A stretch of 11,085 bases of DNA from Pilatotrama ljubarskyi (GCA_022385805.1 MU277742.1:99695-110779), one strand, 5' to 3'; shown: positions 1 to 8,900, counted from the stretch's first letter. Notes: generated by a model from the sequence alone, not told the origin. Made by a program: numbers and translations.

Positions 1-110
1 CTCCAAAGCGAGCGCTTTGCACGCCATTCTAGGCAGTGATCTCCGTCGGATCGTGGTGCGACCTGAGCACACATTTTTGGCCGTGGTCTATCGTTTTGCA
101 CCCTGCTGTC

Positions 111-200
111 ACGATTGCGGAAAAGCATTCACGGTGAGCAGCCTTTCACCATGCTTTTTCAGTGATTCCCGCCCACAGAAATGGGTCAATCTGATGCTGT
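111..200 (+). repeat. Diverged 90-bp direct repeat, copy A
   Basis: This block aligns without gaps to 440-529, with 66 of 90 positions identical by my hand count. The strongest identity is at both ends: the start ACGAYTGCGG, the internal GCCTTTC, and the end GGTCAATCTGATGCTGT. The copies are in the same orientation, 329 bp apart start to start. It could be a relic of a mobile element or an old local duplication in the regulator's upstream region. No target-site duplication or coding content is visible. Confidence 0.65.
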
Positions 201-439
201 CATAATTGATATACTCCGTAGCCTTTTCGCCGGTGATACGGGAGGCTTGTGGAGCTTCCCGAATACAGAGAACTATAACTTTGGATTGATTATTTTTACG
301 ACGTCGAGATCTATGCAATGGGTTCGTATGAATACGGCGTTTGCTCAGCATTTGTTGATATCGTTTTCGGGGGCGTGGAATGGGCCCTAGAAGGCCGCAG
401 CCTTTCCCAGCGCAGGATAGGTTCGTTCTCGAAGGCTTT

Positions 440-529
440 ACGACTGCGGAAGAGTATCTACGGTTACTAGCCTTTCGCCCCGCTTTCGCAATGATTTCGC
501 TCCCGCGGAAACGGTCAATCTGATGCTGT
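440..529 (+). repeat. Diverged 90-bp direct repeat, copy B
   Basis: Partner of 111-200, same orientation and same length, about 73 percent identical. The last 15 bases (TCAATCTGATGCTGT) are perfectly conserved, and similarity stops abruptly after them. A related short string, TAGCCTTT(T)CGCC, occurs once between the copies at about 219-232 and again inside this copy at about 468-479, so the unit may once have been repeated more often. Confidence 0.65.
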
Positions 530-1240
530 GAGGTAGTCTTGTGATCGACTATTGCTTTGCATGCATTTCGCACGCCGACATGTGGCTGACGCTATATCAC
601 GATATGAGGTGATCAATATGGTGATTGATATCAATTCCCTTCACGGAACTGGTATGCATGTCAAGAAGATTTACGACGCGTTTCCTATCGGCTAGAGGGG
701 CAAACTTAATAACCGGTAGACGGTATCCTTTTCAGGGTGAACGAATCCTACCACGGGAATGACCCACATAGTATAATCAATCGCCGTCCTTTCTCGACTG
801 CTCAGAAGACTAACCTGCTTCCAGTAACACAACTCATGTATAGGATCTAGCCGTTACTCCGGTGGGAAAGGTCATCGTGTCCCTACTATAGCTACGGCGA
901 CCATGTGAGATGACTTTCCGCGCCGATCAGAAAAAATGTCACGTAGGGCGAAAGGTTATGAAACTGCCGACAATCAGATCACAGATTCTCGGCAGGAAAG
1001 CGCGAGTGATATTCTTACATTTTGCACTCAATTTCCCACCCCTTCCCTGCCAGGAAAAGGCTGACATTTTTGCAGTGTGCCATAGCAATTCCACCCGCTA
1101 GGTTGTGCAGGAGGGAACAAAGCAGGCTCATGGCATGTCAATTCAACTCCGACCGAAGGGACAGTATGAAGAATTCGCCAGAAATCCAGGAGTTCAGAGG
1201 GGCCAGCAGATCGCATAGACAGTCGTTGGGAAGACCATAG

Positions 1241-1354
1241 CCAATGGTGGTGGTTGAGAACGGAGTTTGCTTCAGACGTGTGTGGCTGATGTGGCTGAAA
1301 GTGGCTGAGAAATCTTGTCGGAGACCGAATCGGGAAGGTCGCTTATGGACCAAT
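1241..1354 (+). promoter_or_regulatory. Putative proximal promoter elements: two CCAAT boxes and a GTGGCTGA tandem repeat
   Basis: CCAAT occurs at 1241-1245 and again at 1350-1354, about 350 and 240 bp before the WOPR start codon, a usual range for HAP-complex sites in fungi. Between them, 1282-1310 carries three tandem copies of GTGGCTGA in 9-10 bp units, which could be a clustered factor site. This is motif spotting only; the transcription start is not visible. Confidence 0.3.
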
Positions 1355-1444
1355 TGTGGCGTGGTCGGTAGGCGGGGCGCGAACCTTCTTTTCCTCGCCC
1401 ACCAGCCCGACGAATCTAACTCGCGGTCAGTCAACTTTGTTTCC

Positions 1445-1451
1445 AAACTTT
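1445..1451 (-). promoter_or_regulatory. Possible WOPR-type site (AAAGTTT core)
   Basis: The plus strand reads AAACTTT, that is AAAGTTT on the minus strand. This matches seven bases of TTAAAGTTT, the site described for Candida Wor1. A second near match (CAACTTTG) starts at 1432, and AAACTTAA lies at 702-709. Wor1-type factors are known to bind their own promoters, so autoregulation is plausible, but the motif is short and AT-type matches arise by chance. Confidence 0.2.
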
Positions 1452-1475
1452 GTTCGTATTTTCGCTGACGTTCAG

Positions 1476-1553
1476 GCCGTCCTCGTCGTCGTGCTCGGTG
1501 CTGTCAACATCGCTGGGGTCATCGTCGTGGTTGTCGTTGTCGTCGCCATCAAC
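1476..1553 (+). repeat. GTC/GTT-rich low-complexity leader
   Basis: An imperfect trinucleotide-rich stretch dominated by GTC, GTG and GTT lies just upstream of the WOPR start. Read in the WOPR frame it would give a run of valines, but no ATG precedes it in that frame, and the WOPR proteins I know do not carry such a leader. I therefore treat it as 5' untranslated or promoter sequence. Confidence 0.45.
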
Positions 1554-1554
1554 A

Positions 1555-1656
1555 ATGTTCAGCCCTTATCGCCCGTCTCCGCAGTCCCCCCCATGTCGGG
1601 TCACGACTCTCAGAACAACGGCCAGTGGACCGAGCCGCCGTGGTCGGGCTGGATAG
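1555..1656 (+). CDS. Possible uORF overlapping the WOPR start codon (33 codons)
   Basis: An ATG at 1555, with A at position -3, opens a 33-codon frame that ends at 1656, 64 nt beyond the WOPR start at 1593 and in a different frame. The main ATG has C at -3, a weaker context. If transcription begins upstream of 1555, scanning ribosomes would meet this uORF first and it would reduce translation of the regulator. Its proline/arginine-rich product is unlikely to have a function of its own. An alternative is a 5'-UTR intron that removes this ATG: a CAG acceptor ends at 1584 and a GTATTT donor candidate lies at 1455. Confidence 0.3.
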   Translation: MFSPYRPSPQSPPCRVTTLRTTASGPSRRGRAG

Positions 1657-3555
1657 AGACCACTGGCGACGCCCTCCTGATCCTCGAGGCCGCTCGTCGT
1701 GGTCTTATCCCACGCGTAACCCGTCGTCTCGTCGACTCTGAACGCAAGATGATCACCTCCGGCTCCGTCTTCGTCTTCGACGAGGACGAGAGCGGCATCA
1801 AACGATGGACCGACGGCTTCTTCTGGAGCCCAAGCAGGATTCTTGGCAACTTCCTCCTCTATCGCGAGACGGAGAAGAGGGGTGCGGGTCACAGCCGCGC
1901 TCGCGCCGAGGCCGCAGCGAACGAGGAGGCGGAGAGCGCAAAGCAGGAAGGCCAGTCGCTATCAAGGCCAAAGAGCGAGTCCAGTCGTCTGGGTATCGAC
2001 AGGCAACGGGAGAGGATTTTGGTTGGGAGTCTCACCAACAGCTACAAGTTCAAGCCTGGGGGCATGATGAAGAAGGTACGTATCCCCTTGTTCTCAGTCG
2101 TGCTCTATGCCTCTGTTCCCCACATCGCTGTGTCCCGATGTCGCTCGCTTTACTCTCCCTTCGTGCCGTCGTCGTGCACGGACCACCGCCGATAAGGGTG
2201 CCCCCCGAGGGCTACCTGGTCTGTGCGCCATCCGCGATTGCGCACTATCTCGGCGGGCATCACCGTGAGCGTCATGGTTGCCTGCCATAGCGAGTTCTCA
2301 GCATGTGCCCTCTGCAACCCTCGAAGGATGCTTGTTGCGGCCGGCACATGTCGGCCGCCCACTATATGTGCCCCGCCTGAGGCTATCCTCCATATCATCC
2401 TCATAAGCGTGCCTTGCTCTTTCCAATGGCCGCTCGCAAAGCCAGCTCACTGGCTGGTAGGCCGAGGGTGACGACGGAGGCGTGTAGTCGCCCACCATGA
2501 CTTTCCCGCGGCCCGCTGTTCACTTGGGATGCCGGAGCTTCGCTGTCTGCATTGACTGATAGCGCTGTGGGGTGCGGGGCTGACCGCAGCCAATGAGCCT
2601 CCTCGGCGCGCGATAGCGTCCACATGAATTCGAGACGCTGACTCCAGTTTTACAGACTTTCTCGCTCACCATCGGCGGTGTGGCGCAACACTTGATCTCG
2701 TATTACAAGATTGAAGACGTTGAGCAAGGCCGACTGCGGTCGCCCTCTTCACTGCCAGAGCTCGCATCCCTCACCATCAGCCCCGAATACCTCGACAAGA
2801 CACACTTCCGCAACCCGCCTAAGGTTGAGATTGGTGTCGACGGCATCCCGCGTTACCGTGGGGAGGCTGACGACGTCGACCTTTCTCCGCGTCTCCTACC
2901 TGTTCCTCTATCTGCCGGCGGTTACTATGGCGAAACCACTGAGACTGGTTCAGGCAAGCGCAGCAAACAGCGGTACGACCCGTATGGCACTGGTGCCAAC
3001 CCGCCGAAGCGCTCCCGGAAGAAGAACAACTCAGCTTCCAGTCAACAGGAGGCCACTGGCGCCGAATCGCAGCCACAACCGCTCGCCGTCTCTGTCCACC
3101 AACCACAGCCTGCGTACGCTGATCCTAACGTCCCGCACTACACCCCTTACAACTACTACCCCATGCCGCCTGGCTATGTACCACCGATGTACTCCCCATC
3201 TCCATATCCGCCACCGCTTCCTGCCCCTACTACCACAACGCCACCGCAGGACAGCCCGTCTCCTCCGCAGGGCTCTTCCGGTGCTGCCGGTTCTTCTCCG
3301 ACCTATCCGACCTATCCTGTCGCAGACGCGTCATCGTCGGCGGCAGCGCCCTCCATGTATCCCCCTTACTATCCTCCTCCGCCGCCGCCGCCGCCTCACG
3401 GCTATGCTGCATATCCTCCTATGCCCTGGCCTCACTACGGCACCTATCCCCCGCCGGCGACCGCGCAGGGCGGCGGTGCTAGTATCCAGGAGATCACTGA
3501 AAGCGACGTGAGGAGCAGCGGGGGTGGTGGTGGTGGCGGCGGTGGAGGGGCTTGA
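1593..3555 (+). CDS. WOPR-family (Gti1/Pac2, Wor1/Ryp1-like) transcription factor
   Basis: Two exons, 1593-2075 and 2656-3555, encode 460 residues. WOPR proteins are fungal nuclear DNA-binding regulators of morphological and developmental switching (Wor1, Ryp1, Sge1, Ros1). WOPRa spans about residues 17-93: it begins GWIETTGDALL, runs through RRGLIPRVTRRL and SGSVFVFDE, and ends SPSRILGNFLLYRE. It includes KRWTDG (70-75), the conserved site proposed for PKA phosphorylation in this family. A charged linker (about 94-140) leads to WOPRb (about 141-205), with SLTNSYKFKPGGMMKK and, across the splice, TFSLTIGGVAQHLISYY. The family match continues smoothly over the junction, which fixes the intron and phase 0. 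The C-terminal half looks disordered: a basic NLS-like PPKRSRKK (277-284), a Pro/Tyr-rich region (about 313-431, eight consecutive Pro at 401-408) and ten Gly (450-459) before the stop. The start at 1593 is the first in-frame ATG. Family assignment is very secure; the cellular role in this species is unknown. Confidence 0.95.
2076..2655 (+). other. 580-nt intron within the WOPRb half of the regulator
   Basis: The donor is GTACGT at 2076. The acceptor is TTTTACAG, ending at 2655, with a CTGAC branch site at 2638-2642 and its A 14 nt before the AG. It splits the gene in phase 0 directly after the conserved GGMMKK. It is about ten times longer than the 49-61 nt introns of the downstream gene. 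Inside is a GC-rich hairpin, GCGGCCG (2337-2343) pairing with CGGCCGC (2352-2358) across an 8-nt loop. I see no convincing gene or RNA in it. Confidence 0.88.
3520..3549 (+). repeat. GGN microsatellite encoding a C-terminal Gly10 run
   Basis: Ten consecutive glycine codons (GGG, GGT, GGC, GGA mixed) immediately precede Ala-stop at the end of the WOPR gene. The mixed codons argue against very recent replication slippage, but the tract length probably varies between strains. Confidence 0.8.
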
Positions 3556-4230
3556 AGTCGCTCGACGGGTCTCCGACCTCATCGTCCCCTCGTCTTGCTC
3601 CTGGTGTCTATGTCTGTCTGGGTCTGTCTGCCTGCGATGTATGTGTATGTTCTTTGCCGCCTTGTGACGCTTGTAACCGTATCTTCTCAGTGCCTGCCGT
3701 GATCCTGCCTCGTCCCTGGCTAGCTTGTGTTTCCCTCCCTGCTCAGCCCCCTCGCCGAGCGTGTACGATAGTGAGTCAGATGTCTTGGGTCTTGTGTTGT
3801 CCGTCTTCGCGATGTCTATACGTGTCGATATCGTACAGTCGTTGTCCGAAGCAGAAGTAGTTATAGCAAAACTGTTCAATATCGTGCTTTCTGCGTCTTC
3901 GTGTATCTGCCCTTCCTCCATTTCTCCTTGCTACTCGCCCTGCTCATCCCTGTTCTCCCTCCCCCGCTACGCTCGCCCTGCCCTTCCCCTTATGCTCCCT
4001 CTTTCTGTTGTTCCGGTGCCCGTAGCTCTCTGCGAATTGGATCCGTGAGCTGGTGCTCGGTGGCGTGGTCGTTCTGTTGTCTTACCTTGTACGATAGGAG
4101 TATACGAAGTCGAACCGGTATATGAATGTAGTAGTCTCCGATGGACTGTATGTAGCGCGTAGCCTGTTCCTTCTCCCTGAACATATTCTCTCCCCATTTG
4201 ACCTGTTTACTTGTAGCCCCTCAAAAGAGC
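3556..4230 (+). other. 3' flank of the WOPR gene, pyrimidine-rich
   Basis: No gene is supported here. The first part (about 3600-3660) is rich in TGTCTG/TGTATG repeats, and 3940-4018 is a strongly C/T-biased strand. It is probably 3' UTR running into intergenic DNA. No unambiguous polyadenylation signal is visible. The C/T tract could alternatively mark a promoter, since pyrimidine tracts often precede fungal transcription starts, but no convincing gene follows it. Confidence 0.4.
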
Positions 4231-5839
4231 CATGATGAACGTCGGCATAACCTTGCTTGTGAGTCGCTTTCCACTATGTGGCTTGATTCAAACATCTATG
4301 CGTTCGGTCGCTGTACTCGTAGACGTGCCGTGTTGTGACCTCGTACACGCATAGCGTCGCGATATCACAGTAGATGGGATCAATCCCGGGGAAGGTTGGC
4401 TATGCATGCTACGCTGTAGCCCTTCTGTTCCGGTGATCGACGTTGGGACCGTTATTTGCATCAGCACTTCGTCATACTACTCGTTGTAGATGCTGCCATT
4501 GCACTTCTGGGACGTCCGAATCTCAGGCATAGTGGAGACTACTTTAGTCGAGACTGGGGCCTGACAGGGCAGTGGATACGTTGTCGGTACTACGTTACAA
4601 ACGACGGTGATTACCATATCTGGACATGTAGAACCGGCCGCGCATACGCGCCACTATAGATGCTTTCAAGTTGTCTCTCCGATGAACTTCAACTGCGCCA
4701 GGAGCGGCATCGGTGCTCGCGCTCCGTCTCGTCTCGCGCTACTAAGTCGTACCTCCTCGAGTAAAGTTCGTTGTCCATGCATCTGTCCCAGAGTCGGGCG
4801 CCCGAGCCGTTCAGGAGTCCCCAAACCAGCAGGCGCCTTGCTATGGCGCTCTCTCTGCAAGATCAGAGCGTGACTGAGCAAGAAGCAAGCGGGTACGCAG
4901 CGATGGTAAGCACCTAGAGTGCTTGCTCACGATCCTGTATTGCCACCGGCTCACTTGCCTCTGCTCCGTTTGCCCGTCAGGATTGGAAACTGAGACAATA
5001 TGCTTCTTTGCGGCGTCTCCGACCTCTATTTGAATAGTGTGCTCACGTTTCGCCGCAATCAACGGAGGATCTACACATTAGGATCGCCATACGCCATGCG
5101 GTACCCGCTGATCCTTGGACTTCGGAAGCCTCCACCTTCCCGCACTCACCTTTCCATCGCCATAGCGCGTTACAAACTTGAGACCATGCAGGTACGACCT
5201 AGCTCACCTCATCGACACCAGCTGACACTGTTCCACTTCTGTGCGCTGTCTACAAGCCTGGTAGAGCCATTGCTGCACTGTCAGCGCAGCGATAATGCCA
5301 GCCCTTTGTCAGGTGCAGAGTGAGCTTTTCGCAATCAAAGTCCCACAGTCCGCTGAGAGTCGCCGAGCCCGGTGTTACGCCTCCAAATGCATAGCCGGTA
5401 TTGTTAGCGCAGGAATGACTGGACTCCACCACTGGCATTGCACTCTGCGGCGTCTACGCCCTTATCCATCCGGCGTCTCTATTGATCTGTGATCTTGAGC
5501 TACGGACTGGTATGCGCGGGATAGTAGCGCCCCCGCGCACGGGGCAGCGAGGTACGTCTGCGCCTCTACACATCGGGCCCGGCCGTCGGACGTGCTGACT
5601 TTGCGTTTCTCTACCACCCAGGCACCTTCATTTCCTATGAAGCGCATGGCGCCGTATCAACATATGAAATATACCACTGTGTCATACCTGTAGTTCGCCT
5701 TGTAAGCACGAAGCTACTCTTCAGTCCAGGCGGGGTGCAGTCTAACAGCCGCGCGCCTCTTGAACGTGCCTTTGATCCATTGAGCGGATCTCTTCAGGAC
5801 GAGATGTTCGCTCGGGGTGACAGCCCTATGCAGTTGTTG
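4231..5839. other. Intergenic region, no gene supported
   Basis: About 1.6 kb of short, unrelated open frames on both strands. I looked for exons that could be joined through GT-AG introns. Candidates such as an ATG at 4232 followed by GTGAGT at 4259, or a frame from 5096 with a GTACGA donor at 5192, lead only to short peptides with no recognisable character. No tRNA-like fold or long repeat was found. The last few hundred bases should contain the promoter of the nuclease gene. Confidence 0.5.
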
Positions 5840-5848
5840 TATAAAAGG
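5840..5848 (+). promoter_or_regulatory. TATA box (TATAAAAGG) of the nuclease gene
   Basis: A near-ideal TATA element lies 64 nt upstream of the chosen start codon at 5904. With initiation about 30 nt downstream of it, the ATG at 5851 would fall upstream of the transcript start, and the ATG at 5904 would be the first one used, giving a 5' UTR of roughly 30 nt. A strong TATA box fits a highly or conditionally expressed secreted-protein gene. Confidence 0.7.
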
Positions 5849-5903
5849 CCATGGCTGAAGAGCCTCCTAACCAGCAGCGGACGAGCTCCCAAACTCGCCC
5901 AAG

Positions 5904-8900
5904 ATGCTCTTACTCAGAACCGTTCTCTTCGCGATTTCCTTGGGCGCAGCGTCCGCCTCGGTCGTCCCGCGAATCCCTGAGTCACGCGATCTGCACGTTC
6001 GCGACACTGTCAACGGATCCTGCATCTCCGCCCCGGACAACTCCTGCGTCTCCCTCGTCGGCCTATGTGTCGCCAAGATCGCTTCGGGACAGGTCCGTTA
6101 CATTCACTCTCGGAAATACGACACCCAACACTGACCTCTTCTGCCCAGGTTGCCTCCACGGTGTTTTGGAGCGACAGTGTCTGCGTTGCAGCCGCGACCT
6201 GCGCTGGTGTATGTGGTATTTTCCGCGCTACTTGGCCCCAGCGACTTCTAACACGTTACTATAGATGGGCTCCGTCTTGGATGCAGCCTGCTGCGCCGGC
6301 ACATGCAGACAACCCACCGACATAGCTAGTCTGGATTACTCCAACGTCAGTCGCACTTGATGCCGTCAAAGCTGAGGCTGAAACGTTTCTCGCAGATATA
6401 CTTCGCCATGGTTGGAGAATGCGCATTCCAGCCCGGAGGTTGCTCTCTGACTTGGCGTGCGTCTCACCTCCATCGGCGCATGATACAGCTGTTCATAATA
6501 ATCAACAGAGCCCTTCGTCGACTGGTTCTACAACACCGTCCAAGCCACCGGCACGAATATCTACCCGGAGTGAGTACGTCGGTTGGAAGGAAACGGCAGA
6601 GGCTAATATGCCTTCCAGCTCGGGCGACAACGTGCTCAGTTGGTGGGCGGATATCGCCACCTGGACCGGATTCTGCGAGGGCAACGAATGCGCCGACAGC
6701 GCCATCCCGTATACAAACTTCGACGACTGGTTCCACTTCTCCTCGTCCGTCCTCGCGACGAGCCCCGGCACCCCGGTATACGTTCCGCCGTTCCCCACTC
6801 TTCCCGAGAACATGGACAACTGGACGCCCAACATCCTCTGGCCCTGCCTCATGGACGACCCGGGCGACTGCTGGTGGGACTACGGTCCGCCCATACCGGG
6901 CACGCTCAACGGGCCCCAGGCAGCTGTGAAGGACGAGGCGGTCAAAGTGGGGACGCTCTTTCAGTCCGGGGCGACGTCCAGTGTACGCTTGCCGAAAGGC
7001 GTGGATCCGCGGAGCCCGTTCCGCTATGGTCGCGCCGAGCATCAGCCGGCTAACGTCCCGCCTCCTGTGTACGCGAACGGCCAGCTTGTCCAGCTTCACC
7101 TGAACAGCACTCTGTCGGGCACGAACGCCAGCGTCGCTCGTGCTGGTGTCGTCGAGCGCCGTTCTCCCCTTACTATCACGGTCGCACCAGCGAAGCGGTT
7201 CGTCGACAGGGACACGTCTGACGCGCATCTCAAGCGTGCGATAACCCCCGACGCCTGCAAGACGTCGACGGACGTTGCCTCCACTCTGCCCACGCTGACG
7301 TACTACTGCAGCTTCGTCCCGAACATATGCGCGAACATCCGCTCCCACCCGGACTGGAACGCCGCTACGGACCAGATGGACCTCACGTATGACCCCTTCG
7401 ACAACGGGAGACGGCGCACGACGGTGTGTACGGAAACGAAACGGGCAGAGCTGCAGGAGGCAGGTTCGTGCGACCCGCTGCAGCATGATCCCTACTACTG
7501 GAAGGTGAGCCGTTGTACACATTTCATGAATCTGCGTGTTATTGACCCTTCGACCCGCCAGGTATCGTGCGACGAGTTCCCGTTCAGCTCGTCCCTTGAG
7601 GGCGGCGCAGGCAACTCGGTCGTGATGGGTGTTCCTACCGCCGAGCAAGATCTGCAGGGCACCCTCCAATCCTCCATCACGTATCTCAGGAGCAAGAACG
7701 GAGACGGGAGAACCTCCTGGGGGAAGGCGAGCAAGTGCCACAGGTACACGCTCAAGCTCGTCAATACGCCACCGGCAGGTGCCCCTCCCACGGCGCTCGG
7801 GAGTGTCGACGCAGGCTCTCAGTTCTTCGCGAAGCCAATGCCGTTCAGATATGTCAAAAACAAGCACGCCAGCGACCCCATCCCGCCCACGTACGCCGTC
7901 GACACTCCCTACCAGCCTTCGCAGACCGCTATGACCGTCCCCAAGCTTGCTGCCACGTTCGACTGCAGCCCTTGCGACTCTGATTCGGATTCTGTCGAGT
8001 CTGTTCCTGCGTCGGACGACGACGTAGACGAAGACAGCATCTTCGTCTCTCTAGAACCCTCCGGTGCCTCGCCAGAGGGTTCTCTGCCGACTGCGGCTCC
8101 TGATCCCACCGTCGCCCTCGCCGACCTTGACAAGCGCCAGCAATCCTCGTGCACCCGCCCGAGCACGACCGCTCCCCTCCCTACCACGTCTGCAGAGGCG
8201 TCCGCGGTGGCGGCTGCAAGCTCGTCTTCCGCAAAGGCTGCAGCGGCTGCGGCGGCAGCAGCCCTCGCGTCGGCCTCTAATCCCAGTGCTGCTGAGGCCG
8301 CTGCAGCGGCAGCGGCCGTAGCTGCCGCTGACGCGCTCGTACCGGTAGCGGCTGCCCTGGTACGTCTCATATTTTTGCTGTGGTGCCGTTTTGCTGACGA
8401 GGCCCACTTCCGAAGGCGTCTTCGACAAGCGATTCTGCTCTTGCCGCCGCCATCGCGGCTTCGCAGCAGACGGTGGCTTCTGCGCAAACCGCATTGAACC
8501 AGATCTTCTCTCTTGGACCGGACATACCCGACTGGCTCAGTCAGATCGTAGACCAGGTCGGTCGAGTCTTTCTCGCGTTCCCTAACACTATAGTCTAACA
8601 CGACTTCTGTCGTCCAGGTCAGCTCAGCTACATCCGCAGTTACCAGCGCGGTCTCTGCCGAGGCCAACGTCATCAAACCAGCGACTCCCGTCCCTCCCGA
8701 CGTCGACCCCAGTCGGGATCCGGTCACGAACTCGGGTCCGCCCGCCGGCGCGCCCCCCGCCGCGTGCTTCGGCGCGGGCTCGAAGGGCTTCCTGAAGATC
8801 GGCGACACCTATTTCGTGAACGAGAACGGCAAGGCGCCGGCGACGCTCGTCGACGTCGGGTCCGACGCGTACTTTGGGCTCACGCTGCCGACGAACCGCG

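Larger units (their letters stand above)
1..1240. other. Upstream non-coding region, no gene supported
   Basis: I see no convincing coding exon here on either strand. The open frames are short, have no recognisable protein character, and do not join into a longer gene through plausible splice sites. Besides the 90-bp direct repeats listed separately, there is a perfect 12-bp palindrome ATTGATATCAAT at 624-635, next to a small inverted repeat (ATCAAT 612-617 with ATTGAT 624-629). STRE-like pentamers occur at 696-700 (AGGGG) and 1039-1043 (CCCCT). The 3' part probably serves as promoter for the WOPR gene that starts at 1593, but I find no clear TATA box. Confidence 0.6.

Noticed and set aside
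1356..1592. Extension of the WOPR protein upstream into a Val-rich leader
   Set aside because: There is no ATG in this frame before 1593, and the run of Val codons is unlike the N-termini of WOPR proteins known to me. The frame is open only because of the GTC/GTT repeat.
2711..3511. 266-codon Arg/Leu/Pro-rich frame overlapping WOPR exon 2
   Set aside because: It is a +1 frame shadow of the Pro/Ser-rich coding sequence, with biased composition and no motifs.
4232..4360. Small gene starting MMNVGITLL with a GTGAGT donor after a C/T-rich tract
   Set aside because: The reading frame gives only 40 codons unspliced, the possible 64-nt intron leads nowhere recognisable, and no family character is visible.
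5000..5492. Possible spliced gene between the two main genes (frames at 5096 and 5295, donor at 5192)
   Set aside because: The joins give short peptides that end quickly, with no signal peptide or domain, and no consistent exon chain.
5851..5980. Alternative nuclease-gene start at ATG 5851
   Set aside because: It is only a few bases after the TATA box, so upstream of the expected transcript start, and is not in frame with the signal peptide that begins at 5904.
6464..7867. 467-codon open frame on the minus strand
   Set aside because: It lies antisense to the nuclease exons, arises from GC-rich third positions, and has an Arg-rich composition with no domain. The plus strand carries splice signals, a signal peptide and a family motif.
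7909..8808. 299-codon minus-strand open frame with a poly-Ala stretch
   Set aside because: It is the antisense shadow of the Ala/Ser linker (GCN repeats stay open on both strands) and crosses two clear introns of the plus-strand gene.
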